The notes below the pieces were generated by a model. That model was not told the origin of the DNA and made no database searches. It worked only from the letters and a program-made list of their open reading frames with translations. A DNA stretch of 64,000 bases from an uncultured Lachnospiraceae bacterium (GTDB lineage Bacteria > Bacillota > Clostridia > Lachnospirales > Lachnospiraceae), in assembly GCA_910586615.1 (NCBI GenBank), contig CAJUJP010000001.1, forward strand, positions 1-64,000, written 5' to 3'. How positions within the stretch are numbered: position 1 is the first letter of the stretch; every line of letters begins with the position of its first letter. Shown in pieces: positions 26,046 through 34,780 of the stretch. The position numbers and the translations under genes were made by a program.

Positions 26046-27401
26046 CTACTGCGCCGCCGCAGCAATCAGAGTCTTTGCCATATAATCGATCATCTCATCT
26101 GTCATTCCCGGATAGACACCGATCCAGAACGTATCTTTCATGATGCGGTCCGTATTTTCCAGCTTCCCCACGATCCGGTAGCCTTCTCCTGCCGCCCGCA
26201 TCTCATCAAAACAGGGGTGCTTCGTCAGATTCCCCGCAAAGAGCATTCTCGTCTGGATACCATGGTCTTCCATATACTGCACGACCTTATTGCGGTCAAC
26301 ACCGTCTTTGCAGGTGATCAGAAAACCAAACCAGCTCGGATCAGCATTTTCACATGGCTCCGGCAGGATCAGCCTGTCTGTAATATGGTCTGTCTCGTCC
26401 GCCGCCAGAAGCGCATTCTTCAGCCTGTCAAAATTATGCCGTCTCCGCTTCACGAAGGAGGGGAATTTTTCCAGCTGGGCACAGCCGATGGCCGCCTGCA
26501 GATCCGTCGCTTTCAGATTATAACCGAAATGAGAATATACATACTTATGATCATATCCCTGAGGCAGTTCGCCATACTGTCTGTCAAAGCGGTGGCCGCA
26601 CAGGTTATCCCGTCCCGACGGGCAGACGCAGTCCCGCCCCCAGTCCCGGAAGGAACGGATACTCTTATGGAGCAGCGGATCGTTCGTATATACCGCGCCC
26701 CCTTCTCCCATGGTCATATGATGAGGCGGATAAAAGCTTGATGTACCGATATCCCCGACAGTTCCCGTCAGTTTCGTCTGCCCGTCTATCGTATACTCAG
26801 AACCCAGCGCATCACAGTTGTCCTCCACCAGCCAGAGGTTATGCTTCTTACAAAATTCGCTGACCGCCTTTAAATCAAAGGGGTTCCCCAGCGTATGGGC
26901 GATCATCACCGCCTTGGTCCTGGGCGACAATGCCTCTTCCAGCATGGTGACATCTATATTATACTGGGGGATTGTCACGTCCACAAACACAGGCACCGCA
27001 CCGAACTGTATCACAGGTGACACAGTTGTCGGAAATCCTGCCGCTACCGTGATCACTTCATCCCCTCTTTTGACGGCCCTGTCGCCAAGAAGCGGCGAGG
27101 TGAGCGCCATAAAGGCCAGCAGATTCGCCGAAGAGCCGGAATTTACAAGAGAGCAGAACCTGACACCCAGATATGCCGCCAGCTTCTTTTCAAATTCATC
27201 CGTATAACGTCCGGAAGTAAGCCAGAATTCCAGCGCGCTGTCCACCAGATTGACCATCTCCGCGCTGTCGTATACTCTGGACGCATATGGAATCCTCTGG
27301 CCTTCCTCAAAGTTTTTTTTCACATTATGGTAAGTGTCACAATATTCTTTCACCAGACTTAAAATTTCTTCCTTTGCCTGCTGTTCTGTTTTTTGGTTCA
27401 T
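26046..27401 (-). CDS. rfbH: CDP-4-keto-6-deoxy-D-glucose 3-dehydrase (E1)
   Basis: About 451 residues of the DegT/DnrJ/EryC1/StrS fold. The catalytic site reads SSFYPPHHMTMGEGG, with His where aminotransferases have the PLP Lys; this is the hallmark of the PMP-dependent RfbH/AscC/DdhC dehydrase. The [2Fe-2S] cysteines include CVC and NLCGHRFDRQYG. It removes the 3-hydroxyl to give, after reduction, CDP-4-keto-3,6-dideoxy-D-glucose. The start is ATG 27401, since GGAG lies 11 bases upstream; the longer frame starts at TTG without an SD. The partner reductase (E3, RfbI/DdhD) is not in this window. Confidence 0.95.
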   Translation of the reverse strand: MNQKTEQQAKEEILSLVKEYCDTYHNVKKNFEEGQRIPYASRVYDSAEMVNLVDSALEFWLTSGRYTDEFEKKLAAYLGVRFCSLVNSGSSANLLAFMALTSPLLGDRAVKRGDEVITVAAGFPTTVSPVIQFGAVPVFVDVTIPQYNIDVTMLEEALSPRTKAVMIAHTLGNPFDLKAVSEFCKKHNLWLVEDNCDALGSEYTIDGQTKLTGTVGDIGTSSFYPPHHMTMGEGGAVYTNDPLLHKSIRSFRDWGRDCVCPSGRDNLCGHRFDRQYGELPQGYDHKYVYSHFGYNLKATDLQAAIGCAQLEKFPSFVKRRRHNFDRLKNALLAADETDHITDRLILPEPCENADPSWFGFLITCKDGVDRNKVVQYMEDHGIQTRMLFAGNLTKHPCFDEMRAAGEGYRIVGKLENTDRIMKDTFWIGVYPGMTDEMIDYMAKTLIAAAAQ

Positions 27402-27440
27402 ACCGGATTCATCTCCTTTTTTCAATATTTATCAAAAAAG

Positions 27441-28214
27441 CTACCAGATTTTCCATGGCGCCCGTCCCTCACTCCACAATCCCTCTAGATACGCTCTATC
27501 ATGCACCGTATCCATAGGCGACCAGAAGCCTGTATGTTTATAGGCCGCCATCTGCCTGTCACCAGCCATCCGCTCAAACGGTGATGCTTCCAGCATCTCC
27601 GACCCGTCTCCCAGATAGTCAAACACTTCTCTGTTCAACACCATAAAGCCCGCATTCACCCATGACTGATCTTTTCTCGCCTTTTCCTTAAAACTCTCTA
27701 TCATGCCCTGAGAATCTATCTTGATTGCCCCAAAGCGTCCTGCCGGCTGTGTAGTCGTAATCGTAGCGATCCTGCCATGGGATCTGTGAAAAGCAAGCAG
27801 CGCCGGAATATCCACATCCGCCACACCGTCCCCGTAAGTCAGCATGAAACATGCGTCTTCACCAATATAATCCCTGATCTGCAGAATACGGCCGGCCGTC
27901 AATGTATCCAGACCTGTATTTGCCAGTGTCACCCGCCACGGCTCTGCCGTAGAATGATGGTACTCTCTCGATTTATCCTGAAGGCCGAACGTGGCATCGG
28001 ACTGATACATATAATAATGGATAAAATAATCCTTGATCATATGTCCCTTATACCCGCAGCAAATAATGAAATCATTACAGCCATAGGTTGAATATATTTT
28101 CATAATATGCCACAAAATCGGTCTGTCCCCAATCTCTACCATTGGTTTAGGTTTTAAGACCGATTCTTCACTGATGCGGCTTCCCCGGCCGCCGGCCAGA
28201 ATAACTACTTTCAT
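27441..28214 (-). CDS. rfbF: Glucose-1-phosphate cytidylyltransferase
   Basis: 257 residues with LAGGRGSRISEESVLKPKPM (nucleotide-binding loop and Lys), GDRPILWHIMK, and LTYGDGVADVD (metal Asp), as in RfbF/AscA. It makes CDP-glucose from CTP and glucose-1-phosphate, the first step of the pathway completed by rfbG and rfbH downstream. All signature residues are present, unlike in the neighbouring second copy. AAGGA lies 12 bases from the ATG. It sits 39 bp upstream of rfbH and 50 bp downstream of the pseudogene copy. Confidence 0.96.
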   Translation of the reverse strand: MKVVILAGGRGSRISEESVLKPKPMVEIGDRPILWHIMKIYSTYGCNDFIICCGYKGHMIKDYFIHYYMYQSDATFGLQDKSREYHHSTAEPWRVTLANTGLDTLTAGRILQIRDYIGEDACFMLTYGDGVADVDIPALLAFHRSHGRIATITTTQPAGRFGAIKIDSQGMIESFKEKARKDQSWVNAGFMVLNREVFDYLGDGSEMLEASPFERMAGDRQMAAYKHTGFWSPMDTVHDRAYLEGLWSEGRAPWKIW

Positions 28215-28264
28215 AAATTTTTTATATCCTTCCTGTCTGCATCTCTTTCGCTGCCGTTCCCGGA

Positions 28265-29259
28265 TCAGCTTACCGGCGTTTGAAGTGTTTTAATCCATGG
28301 CGCCACCCCCGCATTCCACAGATTTTCCATATTAACTCTGTCGCGATAAGTTTCCACCGGTGTCCAGAATCCCTCGTGTTTATAGGTGATAAGCTGTTTC
28401 TCCTCGGCCAGATTATTGAGCAGGAAGCTCTCCATCTCATAATTTCCGTTTAAAATATGAAAGATTTTCTTATTCAGCACAAACAGACATGCATTTGTCC
28501 ACGCCTGATTTTCTTCCATAGTGTGCTGTCTCTTCACGACCAGTCCCTCCGGGCTTATTTCCAGCGATTTATTGCGCCCGGTGGGCTGTGCCACCGCCAT
28601 TGTTGCCAATTTGCCCTGCTGCATATGATATGCATACATTTGTGACACATCAATATCCGAAAGACAGTCACCATATGTCAAAATAAAATTGTCTTCCTTG
28701 ATATAATTTTGAATCTGAGCCACACGATGACCGGTAGCGCTGTACAACCCCGTATCCACTACCGTTACTTTCCAGTCTTCGGTGCGGTTCTTATGAATTT
28801 CTATCTTATTATTCTGCAGGTCAACCGTAATGTCAGACTGATAAACATAATAATCCATAAAATACTCTTTTATCATATTTACCCTGTATCCGCCGCATAT
28901 AATAAATTCATGAAACCCGTATGCGGAGCCACACGATGACCGGTAGCGCTGTACAACCCCGTATCCACTACCGTTACTTTCCAGTCTTCGGTGCGGTTCT
29001 TATGAATTTCTATCTTATTATTCTGCAGGTCAACCGTAATGTCAGACTGATAAACATAATAATCCATAAAATACTCTTTTATCATATTTACCCTGTATCC
29101 GCCGCATATAATAAATTCATGAAACCCGTATGCGGAAAAACTTTTCATAATATGCCACAGCAGCGGTTTCCCTCCGATCTCTGCCATCGGCTTCGGAATA
29201 CCTTCCTGTTCATTACTGATCGTACTCCTTGTCCCTCCCGCCAGAATAACTATTTTCAT
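28265..29259 (-). pseudogene. Second glucose-1-phosphate cytidylyltransferase-like gene, frameshifted by a 209-bp tandem duplication
   Basis: The 5' part (29259 down to ~28880) and the 3' part (28876 down to 28265) together encode an RfbF paralogue. A perfect 209-bp internal duplication shifts the frame (209 is not a multiple of 3) and creates a premature stop after residue 126. Removing one copy restores a continuous frame of about 261 residues. Catalytic signatures are also altered relative to RfbF: LAGGTRSTIS instead of LAGGRGSRIS, GYRVNMIKEYF instead of GYKGHMIKDYF, and GDCLSD instead of GDGVAD. So the restored protein may have a different or reduced activity. Its start overlaps the flippase stop (ATGA). 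Confidence 0.87.
28717..29134. repeat. Perfect 209-bp tandem duplication
   Basis: 28717-28925 and 28926-29134 are identical base for base on reading, and continue for two more bases (GA microhomology) into the flanks. It lies wholly inside the second rfbF-like gene. Confidence 0.96.
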
Positions 29260-30524
29260 ATTTTATTTCCTTTCAGTTTTATGATCAGAACAGCCCCGTA
29301 CATGAAGCAGAGCAGTGCCATTAATACCATATAACAGGACGCGGCTCCCATAGTTCCGAACCCCGCTACAGCCCGCGGCAGACTGACCGTGGCCAGAACC
29401 GCAGTAATACAATGCGGCAGAAGCAATGCTTTTTGACAGCGCATAATCGTCAGCACCACACTCTGGTACCCGGACGCTGCCAGAAAAGCGCTTGCCAGAA
29501 GCAATATCATCAGTTCTCTTTTATATCCGGTCAAGTCTGTATTATAAAGCAGCGACAGCACCGGGATTCCCAATAAATAAGCCCCTGTCATACACACCCC
29601 GGCAAGTGCGCCTATGATCATAATCTGCCTTCCGATGCGTTTTCTGAACTTTACAACCTGTCCCTGCTCCCATTCAACCGCCATGGGAACAAGCGACGGC
29701 TGATATATGAAATTGTTCAGCAGACCTATCACAAACACCGGCATAGCCACAAAGCCGTAACACGCCTGTATCTCGTCGGTCATATACGCGTCAATGGAAT
29801 ATTTAGGCATATTATTTTCATAAAGAGCCAGAAAAGAAATTCCAAACAGCGGCAAAACTGCTTTTAGAAGTCGTCCAATCTGTCGAAAATCAATCCTGTT
29901 TCCGGACATTTCCGAAAATCTGTCTTCCCTTCTGCAGATCCGCGGATATGAAACCCGTAATAATATCAAAAATATCACGGCTGAGAGTATCATGCACCAC
30001 AACAGAGTGTCTTTCAGACTGCGGCTGATATACAGCGCCACAGGGAAAAATAACAGTATACCGGTCCACCTCACACAAAACATTCCTGCACCTGCATACA
30101 ATCTGTTTCTCTGCTGATAATATCCCCATATAACATCTTCCAATGCTTCAACTGCATAAATCATGCACACCGCAAAAACAACCCCGATCTTGTCGGAACT
30201 GTATCCCAGCCGTGATGCCGCATACCCCAGATAACCGCAAACGGATATAACCATTACGATAACCGTTGCCAAGCGTGTCATAATATACGTAAAAAGTGAA
30301 AACTTATGTTCCACATCCGTTACCTGAAAATTACGCACCCCAAACTTTCCTATGGGAAGCATAAGATTTCCTACCGCAAATGCCATCGTCAGCATCCCCG
30401 CATCCGAAAGCCCCGTCATCCGCGTAACGATCATGGACATAACAACTGCTTCCGCGGCATTGATCAATCCGGCTGCAGTATTCCAAACATAATCTTTTCT
30501 ACGTGGGTTATCCATATGAACCAT
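29256..30524 (-). CDS. Wzx-like polysaccharide flippase (MATE/MVF-type)
   Basis: 422 residues with about 12 hydrophobic segments in the usual spacing of the oligosaccharide flippase family, and polar loops rich in Arg and Lys. The N-terminus (YVWNTAAGLINAAEAVVMSM) resembles Wzx/RfbX-type transporters. It would move undecaprenyl-linked glycan units across the membrane. Its stop overlaps the start of the rfbF-like pseudogene by four bases (ATGA). It lies 21 bp downstream of a GT2 gene in the rfb operon. The SD is weak. Family assignment rests on topology and context, not on a motif. Confidence 0.82.
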   Translation of the reverse strand: MVHMDNPRRKDYVWNTAAGLINAAEAVVMSMIVTRMTGLSDAGMLTMAFAVGNLMLPIGKFGVRNFQVTDVEHKFSLFTYIMTRLATVIVMVISVCGYLGYAASRLGYSSDKIGVVFAVCMIYAVEALEDVIWGYYQQRNRLYAGAGMFCVRWTGILLFFPVALYISRSLKDTLLWCMILSAVIFLILLRVSYPRICRREDRFSEMSGNRIDFRQIGRLLKAVLPLFGISFLALYENNMPKYSIDAYMTDEIQACYGFVAMPVFVIGLLNNFIYQPSLVPMAVEWEQGQVVKFRKRIGRQIMIIGALAGVCMTGAYLLGIPVLSLLYNTDLTGYKRELMILLLASAFLAASGYQSVVLTIMRCQKALLLPHCITAVLATVSLPRAVAGFGTMGAASCYMVLMALLCFMYGAVLIIKLKGNKI

Positions 30525-30545
30525 AATTTATACCATTCAAAAAAT

Positions 30546-31505
30546 TCAGTGTGCCGTTTCATCTTTTTTTTCATCATCAATATTCAGCTTCTCACTTACG
30601 ATCACATCCGGCTGTCTCGACACTTTGCGAAGTATTGCACCGATATATTCTCCCAGAACACCCATAAACAAAAGCTGTACAGATCCCAAAAAAAGCATAC
30701 CGATCAATACCGGTGCCACGCCGGCCGGAAATCTATACCATAAGGTACACTTCATAATCAGGTAGAACACCCCCACTGCAAAGCTGACGACCGACATGCA
30801 AAAACCTGCGACCGTCATAAGGCGAAGCGGCGCTGTCGATGTATTCACAAGGCTGTTCAGTGCAAAGTTCAAATAGCGCCATATATTGTAGCTGGATTTG
30901 CCGCTGCGTCTTTTCTCCTGTACGTACTGAATCAGTTTCACCTCGTATCCCATATCGGCCAGGGCATTTCTTAAGACGATGTCTTCATCGATCTTCTTAA
31001 TTTCTTCCATCACATCTCTGTCATACAGTATAATGCCTGACATGTGCTCATACTGCGGAACCTCCGAAAAGACGTTGATGATTTTATAATATAAATGCCG
31101 AAAAAAATACTTGATCTTCCCCTCTTTAGAACCGGTCTTCTGACCAGCCACCACTTTATACCCCTGCTCCCAATACCGGATAAATTCCGGAATCAGTTCC
31201 GGCGGCTCCTGAAAATCACATGCTATATTCACAATCACATCACCGGTATAATATCCAAAGCGCATACGCCGCCCACGGCCTCCGGAGCCGTAATTCCGAT
31301 TCAGTATGACAGCTTTAATATGCCTGTCTTTGGCCGCAATTTCGCGGAGACGCTGCTTTGTCGCGTCCGTGGAACAATTATCCCTGAAAATGATCTCATA
31401 ATCATAATCCAGCGTCTGCATGATCTTCGTGAGCGTCTCTGCCATAGGCTTTACATTATTTTCTTCATTATAGCAGGGTACGTTGATGGATATCTTTTTC
31501 TTCAT
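30546..31505 (-). CDS. DPM1/GtrB-like GT2 glycosyltransferase with two C-terminal TM segments
   Basis: GT2 domain from ISINVPCYNEENN, with FRDNCSTDAT and the metal site VNIACDFQEP (a CD pair replaces the usual DAD). Two C-terminal membrane segments (about 235-257 and 270-292) end in GVLGEYIGAILRKV. This is the polyprenyl-phosphate sugar transferase architecture. ATG 31505 is chosen since AGGA lies 5 bases upstream; the upstream frame to 31532 has no good SD. It appears to be the first gene of the rfb operon, so it and the flippase are co-expressed with the CDP-dideoxyhexose genes. Confidence 0.88.
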   Translation of the reverse strand: MKKKISINVPCYNEENNVKPMAETLTKIMQTLDYDYEIIFRDNCSTDATKQRLREIAAKDRHIKAVILNRNYGSGGRGRRMRFGYYTGDVIVNIACDFQEPPELIPEFIRYWEQGYKVVAGQKTGSKEGKIKYFFRHLYYKIINVFSEVPQYEHMSGIILYDRDVMEEIKKIDEDIVLRNALADMGYEVKLIQYVQEKRRSGKSSYNIWRYLNFALNSLVNTSTAPLRLMTVAGFCMSVVSFAVGVFYLIMKCTLWYRFPAGVAPVLIGMLFLGSVQLLFMGVLGEYIGAILRKVSRQPDVIVSEKLNIDDEKKDETAH

Positions 31506-31576
31506 TATTCCTGTCCCTTTCAGCATGTACACAGCCCGCCATGCATTATTGAAAAGTAAAAACTTTTCGACATAAT

Positions 31577-31608
31577 ATTATAATACCCAGCCTTTTCCAT
31601 ATTTTCAA
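31577..31608 (-). promoter_or_regulatory. Weak promoter candidate for the rfb operon
   Basis: A perfect -10 TATAAT (31577-31582, minus) lies about 75 bp upstream of the GT2 start. The nearest -35-like box TTGAAA (31603-31608) is 20 bp away, longer than optimal, so the promoter may need an activator or a different sigma factor. Confidence 0.3.
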
Positions 31609-31641
31609 CCTTTTTATATTTATGTCCCGCTCCGGCCAGTC

Positions 31642-32637
31642 TTATAAAGGATAGCAGCTGTCCCGTTCTATGACCCTGCATGGAAATTCGACCCGCAGGT
31701 ATTCACTGTGCTTATGCGCAATCCGGTCCAGCAGAACGGTGACTGCCATACGCCCCATCTCCTCCTTCGGTATATCCACGGTCGTAAGAAGCGGTGTCGA
31801 GGCCATCGAGCCGGCAATATTGTCTATTGCAATAATCGATACGGCCCTCCCCTTTGTCCTGTGTTCCGATGCGCTGTCAGCCAGCGCCTGCATGGCTCCC
31901 AGCGCAGAGATGTCATTTGCGCAGAGCACCGCCGTCATATCCCTCTGTCCCAGTTCCGACATGGCTCGATAACCGCTCTCATAAGTCTGATCCGTAGAGT
32001 AAATATAGTGATAATTGATCGGAATATTTTCTTTGATCAGTGTTTCGCAATATCCCACATACCTCGCCTCAAAGGAACAGTCTCCGATATAACCGATTCT
32101 GCGATGCCCTAATGATAACAGATATTCCATCGCTTTCACCGCCGCCGTCTTTCCGTTACAGATGATCTCGTCCATTTTATAATCTGTAGGATTTCTGTCT
32201 ACGCCTACGATGTTGCGGGTATAATGCTTCAGACGGGCAAGAAAATCATCGGAGCACCGCCCCAGAATAATAATGCCGTCCGTTTGTTCCAATGCAGAAA
32301 AGTCCACATCCTCCGCATTCGTAACAAATTGCAGAATGCAGGAATTAGCAAGCAGGCTCCCTTCAATGCTTTGAAAAAGCTCCCGAAAAAACGGGTCCTT
32401 ATCAAGGAAGTCAAACCGAGTCAATATAACCGCTATCTTATAACTTTTTGCTGAAGCGCGCTTTCCCATTTTCAAATTGCGCGCCTCGGCATTTGGGATA
32501 TAATTCAAAGTATGGGCCGCCTCCCAGATCTTTTCTTTCAGTTCCGGGGAAGCACAGGCCGGCACTGTATTGTTTAACACGCGCGACACGGTGGACGGTG
32601 AAACCCCGACCATTTCCGCAATTTTCTTTAATGACAT
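31642..32637 (-). CDS. LacI-family transcriptional regulator
   Basis: 331 residues. N-terminal LacI HTH (SLKKIAEMVGVSPSTVSRVLN) with hinge helix (SPELKEKIWEAAHTLNY) and a periplasmic-binding-like ligand domain containing VLCANDISALGAMQAL and HRRIGYIGD. GAGGG lies 4 bases upstream of the ATG. It is divergent from the sulfate importer. A perfect LacI-type operator lies in its own leader and a near-copy lies inside the first codons of sbp, so I infer that it controls both itself and sulfate uptake. The inducer is not predictable; the family usually senses sugars or nucleosides, which makes sugar-coupled control of sulfate import attractive. Confidence 0.93.
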   Translation of the reverse strand: MSLKKIAEMVGVSPSTVSRVLNNTVPACASPELKEKIWEAAHTLNYIPNAEARNLKMGKRASAKSYKIAVILTRFDFLDKDPFFRELFQSIEGSLLANSCILQFVTNAEDVDFSALEQTDGIIILGRCSDDFLARLKHYTRNIVGVDRNPTDYKMDEIICNGKTAAVKAMEYLLSLGHRRIGYIGDCSFEARYVGYCETLIKENIPINYHYIYSTDQTYESGYRAMSELGQRDMTAVLCANDISALGAMQALADSASEHRTKGRAVSIIAIDNIAGSMASTPLLTTVDIPKEEMGRMAVTVLLDRIAHKHSEYLRVEFPCRVIERDSCYPL

Positions 32638-32665
32638 GATTCCCTCTTTTCCGATACATTTTCAA

Positions 32666-32677
32666 GCAAACGTTTGC
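32666..32677. promoter_or_regulatory. LacI-family operator O1
   Basis: GCAAACGTTTGC, a perfect 12-bp palindrome of the LacI/CcpA-like class, in the leader of the LacI-type gene, about 35-45 bp downstream of its -10 box (32710-32715). Confidence 0.75.
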
Positions 32678-32709
32678 CAATAATTGAGTTGCATTTATCT
32701 TTTCATACG

Positions 32710-32738
32710 CATATACTGTTCCTGAACAATTATATCAA
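32710..32738 (-). promoter_or_regulatory. Promoter of the LacI-type regulator
   Basis: Minus strand TTGATA (32733-32738), 17 bp, TATATG (32710-32715). Confidence 0.5.
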
Positions 32739-32743
32739 ATGTA

Positions 32744-32772
32744 TTGGAAAATTCAACAATATTGTTTATATT
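32744..32772 (+). promoter_or_regulatory. Promoter of the sulfate importer operon
   Basis: TTGGAA (32744-32749), 17 bp, TATATT (32767-32772). The spacer contains the perfect 12-bp palindrome AACAATATTGTT (32755-32766), ideally placed for a repressor or a MerR-type activator. Confidence 0.55.
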
Positions 32773-32805
32773 TTAACTAAATCGAAAGGAATAGGAATTT
32801 AAAAC

Positions 32806-33843
32806 ATGAGAAAATTCAAAGAAAACGTTTGCTTATCTGTATTGTCTGCCTGCCTGCTTGCGGGTATCCTGACAGGATGCGGAAAAGGCGCTGATACTTC
32901 TTCCGGAGACAATACCACCGTAGAACTGCTGAATGTATCCTATGACCCCACAAGAGAGTTTTACGCTGCTTATAATGAACTGTTTCATGAATACTGGAAG
33001 GAGAAGACCGGACAGGACGTTACTGTGACGCAGTCTCACGGCGGTTCCGGTTCCCAGGCGCGTTCCGTAATCGAAGGAAATGAAGCGGATGTCGTAACGC
33101 TGGCACTGGCCCATGATATCACAGCGATTGAAGAAGCCGGAATGATCCAAAGCGGATGGGCTGAAGAATTTGACAAAGACAGTTCTCCCTATACATCTAC
33201 TATTGTATTTCTGGTTCGCAAGGGCAATGAAAAAAATATTCAGGACTGGAATGACTTGATCCGGGACGATGTTGCTGTCATTACACCCAATCCCAAAACA
33301 TCCGGCGCCGCCTGCTGGGGTTTTCTTGCCGCATGGGCATATCAGCAGGAACAGGACGGACAGGACTCTGCCGCCACACAGGAATTTATGAAAAAATTAT
33401 ACCAGAACGTACTGGTACTGGACTCCGGTGCAAGAGGCTCAACAAATACTTTTGTAGAAAACGGACAGGGTGATGTGTTGATCGCATGGGAAAACGAGGC
33501 ATATTTGTCCATGCAGGAATATCCTGATCAGTACGAGATCATAACGCCCAGTATCAGCATACTGGCACAGCCTTCTGTTGCCGTAGTAGATGAAAACGCC
33601 GAGAGCCACGGTACGCCGGAAGCCGCATCCGCCTATCTGGAATACTTATACAGTGAGGAGGCACAAAGACTGGCCGCTGAAAACTATTATCGTCCGTCAA
33701 ATGAAGATATTCTGCGTGAATTTTCAGATCAGTTCGATCTTGACATGAATCTTGTTACCATAGAGGATTTTGGCGGCTGGAATGAAGCATACAAAACATT
33801 TTTTGAAGATGGCGCCATTTTTGATCAGATCTATGGCGAATAA
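32806..33843 (+). CDS. sbp: Sulfate ABC transporter substrate-binding lipoprotein
   Basis: 345 residues with a lipoprotein signal (lipobox LTGC, Cys25) and the sulfate-binding protein signature LNVSYDPTREFY at about residue 46. Also typical are SHGGSGSQARSVIEG, DVVTLALAHDI and the segment NPKTSGAACWGFLAAW. It captures sulfate (or thiosulfate) outside the membrane and hands it to CysT/CysW. It heads the plus-strand operon sbp-cysT-cysW-cysA. A LacI-type operator overlaps codons 6-9, a position where a bound repressor would block elongation. GGAAT-type SD precedes the ATG. Confidence 0.95.
   Translation: MRKFKENVCLSVLSACLLAGILTGCGKGADTSSGDNTTVELLNVSYDPTREFYAAYNELFHEYWKEKTGQDVTVTQSHGGSGSQARSVIEGNEADVVTLALAHDITAIEEAGMIQSGWAEEFDKDSSPYTSTIVFLVRKGNEKNIQDWNDLIRDDVAVITPNPKTSGAACWGFLAAWAYQQEQDGQDSAATQEFMKKLYQNVLVLDSGARGSTNTFVENGQGDVLIAWENEAYLSMQEYPDQYEIITPSISILAQPSVAVVDENAESHGTPEAASAYLEYLYSEEAQRLAAENYYRPSNEDILREFSDQFDLDMNLVTIEDFGGWNEAYKTFFEDGAIFDQIYGE
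32821..32832. promoter_or_regulatory. LacI-family operator O2 inside the sbp coding sequence
   Basis: GAAAACGTTTGC differs from O1 by a single base. Its centre is exactly 155 bp from that of O1. It covers codons 6-9 of sbp, about 50 bp downstream of the sbp -10 box. Confidence 0.6.
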
Positions 33844-33890
33844 ATGTTGATAAACATATACCCCGTCTGCAGGAAAGGATTTTCTATTAC

Positions 33891-34742
33891 ATGGAACAAC
33901 AGATTGTAAAAATTAAAAATAAAAAAGGTGTCAGGGTCATACCCGGATTCGGATTTTCCATGGGGATAACACTCTTTATGCTGAGTGTCCTCGTACTGAT
34001 TCCTCTGGCGTCCATCCTGATCAGTACCGCACAGCTTGACTTGAAAGATTTCATTGATATTGTCACCTCACGCCAGATTGTATCCGGCTATGTAGTCAGT
34101 CTTTCCTGTTCTTTTATTGCCGCGCTGGTCAATGCGGTGTTCGGTCTCATGCTTGCCTGGGTGATCGTGCGTTATGACTTCCCGGGCAGACGCCTGATGG
34201 ACGGCCTGATCGAATTGCCTTTTGCACTGCCCACCGCTGTGGCAGGTATTTCCCTGACATACCTTTATTCCGATCAGGGATGGATCGGTTCGATTTTTGC
34301 CAAAGCAGGCATCAAAATCGCGTATACGCGCATCGGCATTACAATTGCCATGATATTCGTAGGTATTCCCTTCGTGGTCAGATCACTTCAGCCGGTATTG
34401 GAGAAGCTTGACAGACAGTACGAGGAAGCGGCACTCATGCTGGGTGCCGGCAGAACCCGCACCTTTTTCCGTGTTATACTTCCCGAACTGTTTCCCGCGC
34501 TCCTGGCCGGATTTGGCCTTGCTTTCGCGCGCGGAATCGGCGAATACGGAAGTGTGGTATTTATTGCGGGCAACATCCCTTACAAGACACAGATAGCCCC
34601 TCTTCTGATCATGACCAAGCTGGAACAGTATAAATACGCCGATGCTACTGCATGTGCGCTTGTATTGTTACTGATCTCCTTCCTGCTGATGCTTGTGATC
34701 AACTCCGTCCAGCTTCATATGCAGAAATTCAGCAAGTGCTGA
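33891..34742 (+). CDS. cysT: Sulfate ABC transporter permease CysT
   Basis: 283 residues with six membrane segments and the EAA loop YEEAALMLGAGRTRTFFRVILP, as in CysT (CysU). It forms the transmembrane channel with CysW. The cytoplasmic N-terminus is short and basic. It lies 47 bp after sbp and 38 bp before cysW, all on one transcript. AAAGGA precedes the ATG by 11 bases. Molybdate permease ModB is the closest alternative family, but the neighbouring Sbp and the two-permease layout fit sulfate. Confidence 0.94.
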   Translation: MEQQIVKIKNKKGVRVIPGFGFSMGITLFMLSVLVLIPLASILISTAQLDLKDFIDIVTSRQIVSGYVVSLSCSFIAALVNAVFGLMLAWVIVRYDFPGRRLMDGLIELPFALPTAVAGISLTYLYSDQGWIGSIFAKAGIKIAYTRIGITIAMIFVGIPFVVRSLQPVLEKLDRQYEEAALMLGAGRTRTFFRVILPELFPALLAGFGLAFARGIGEYGSVVFIAGNIPYKTQIAPLLIMTKLEQYKYADATACALVLLLISFLLMLVINSVQLHMQKFSKC

Positions 34743-34780
34743 TATACACATAACGCATACACAAAGTCCGACAGAAAGGC

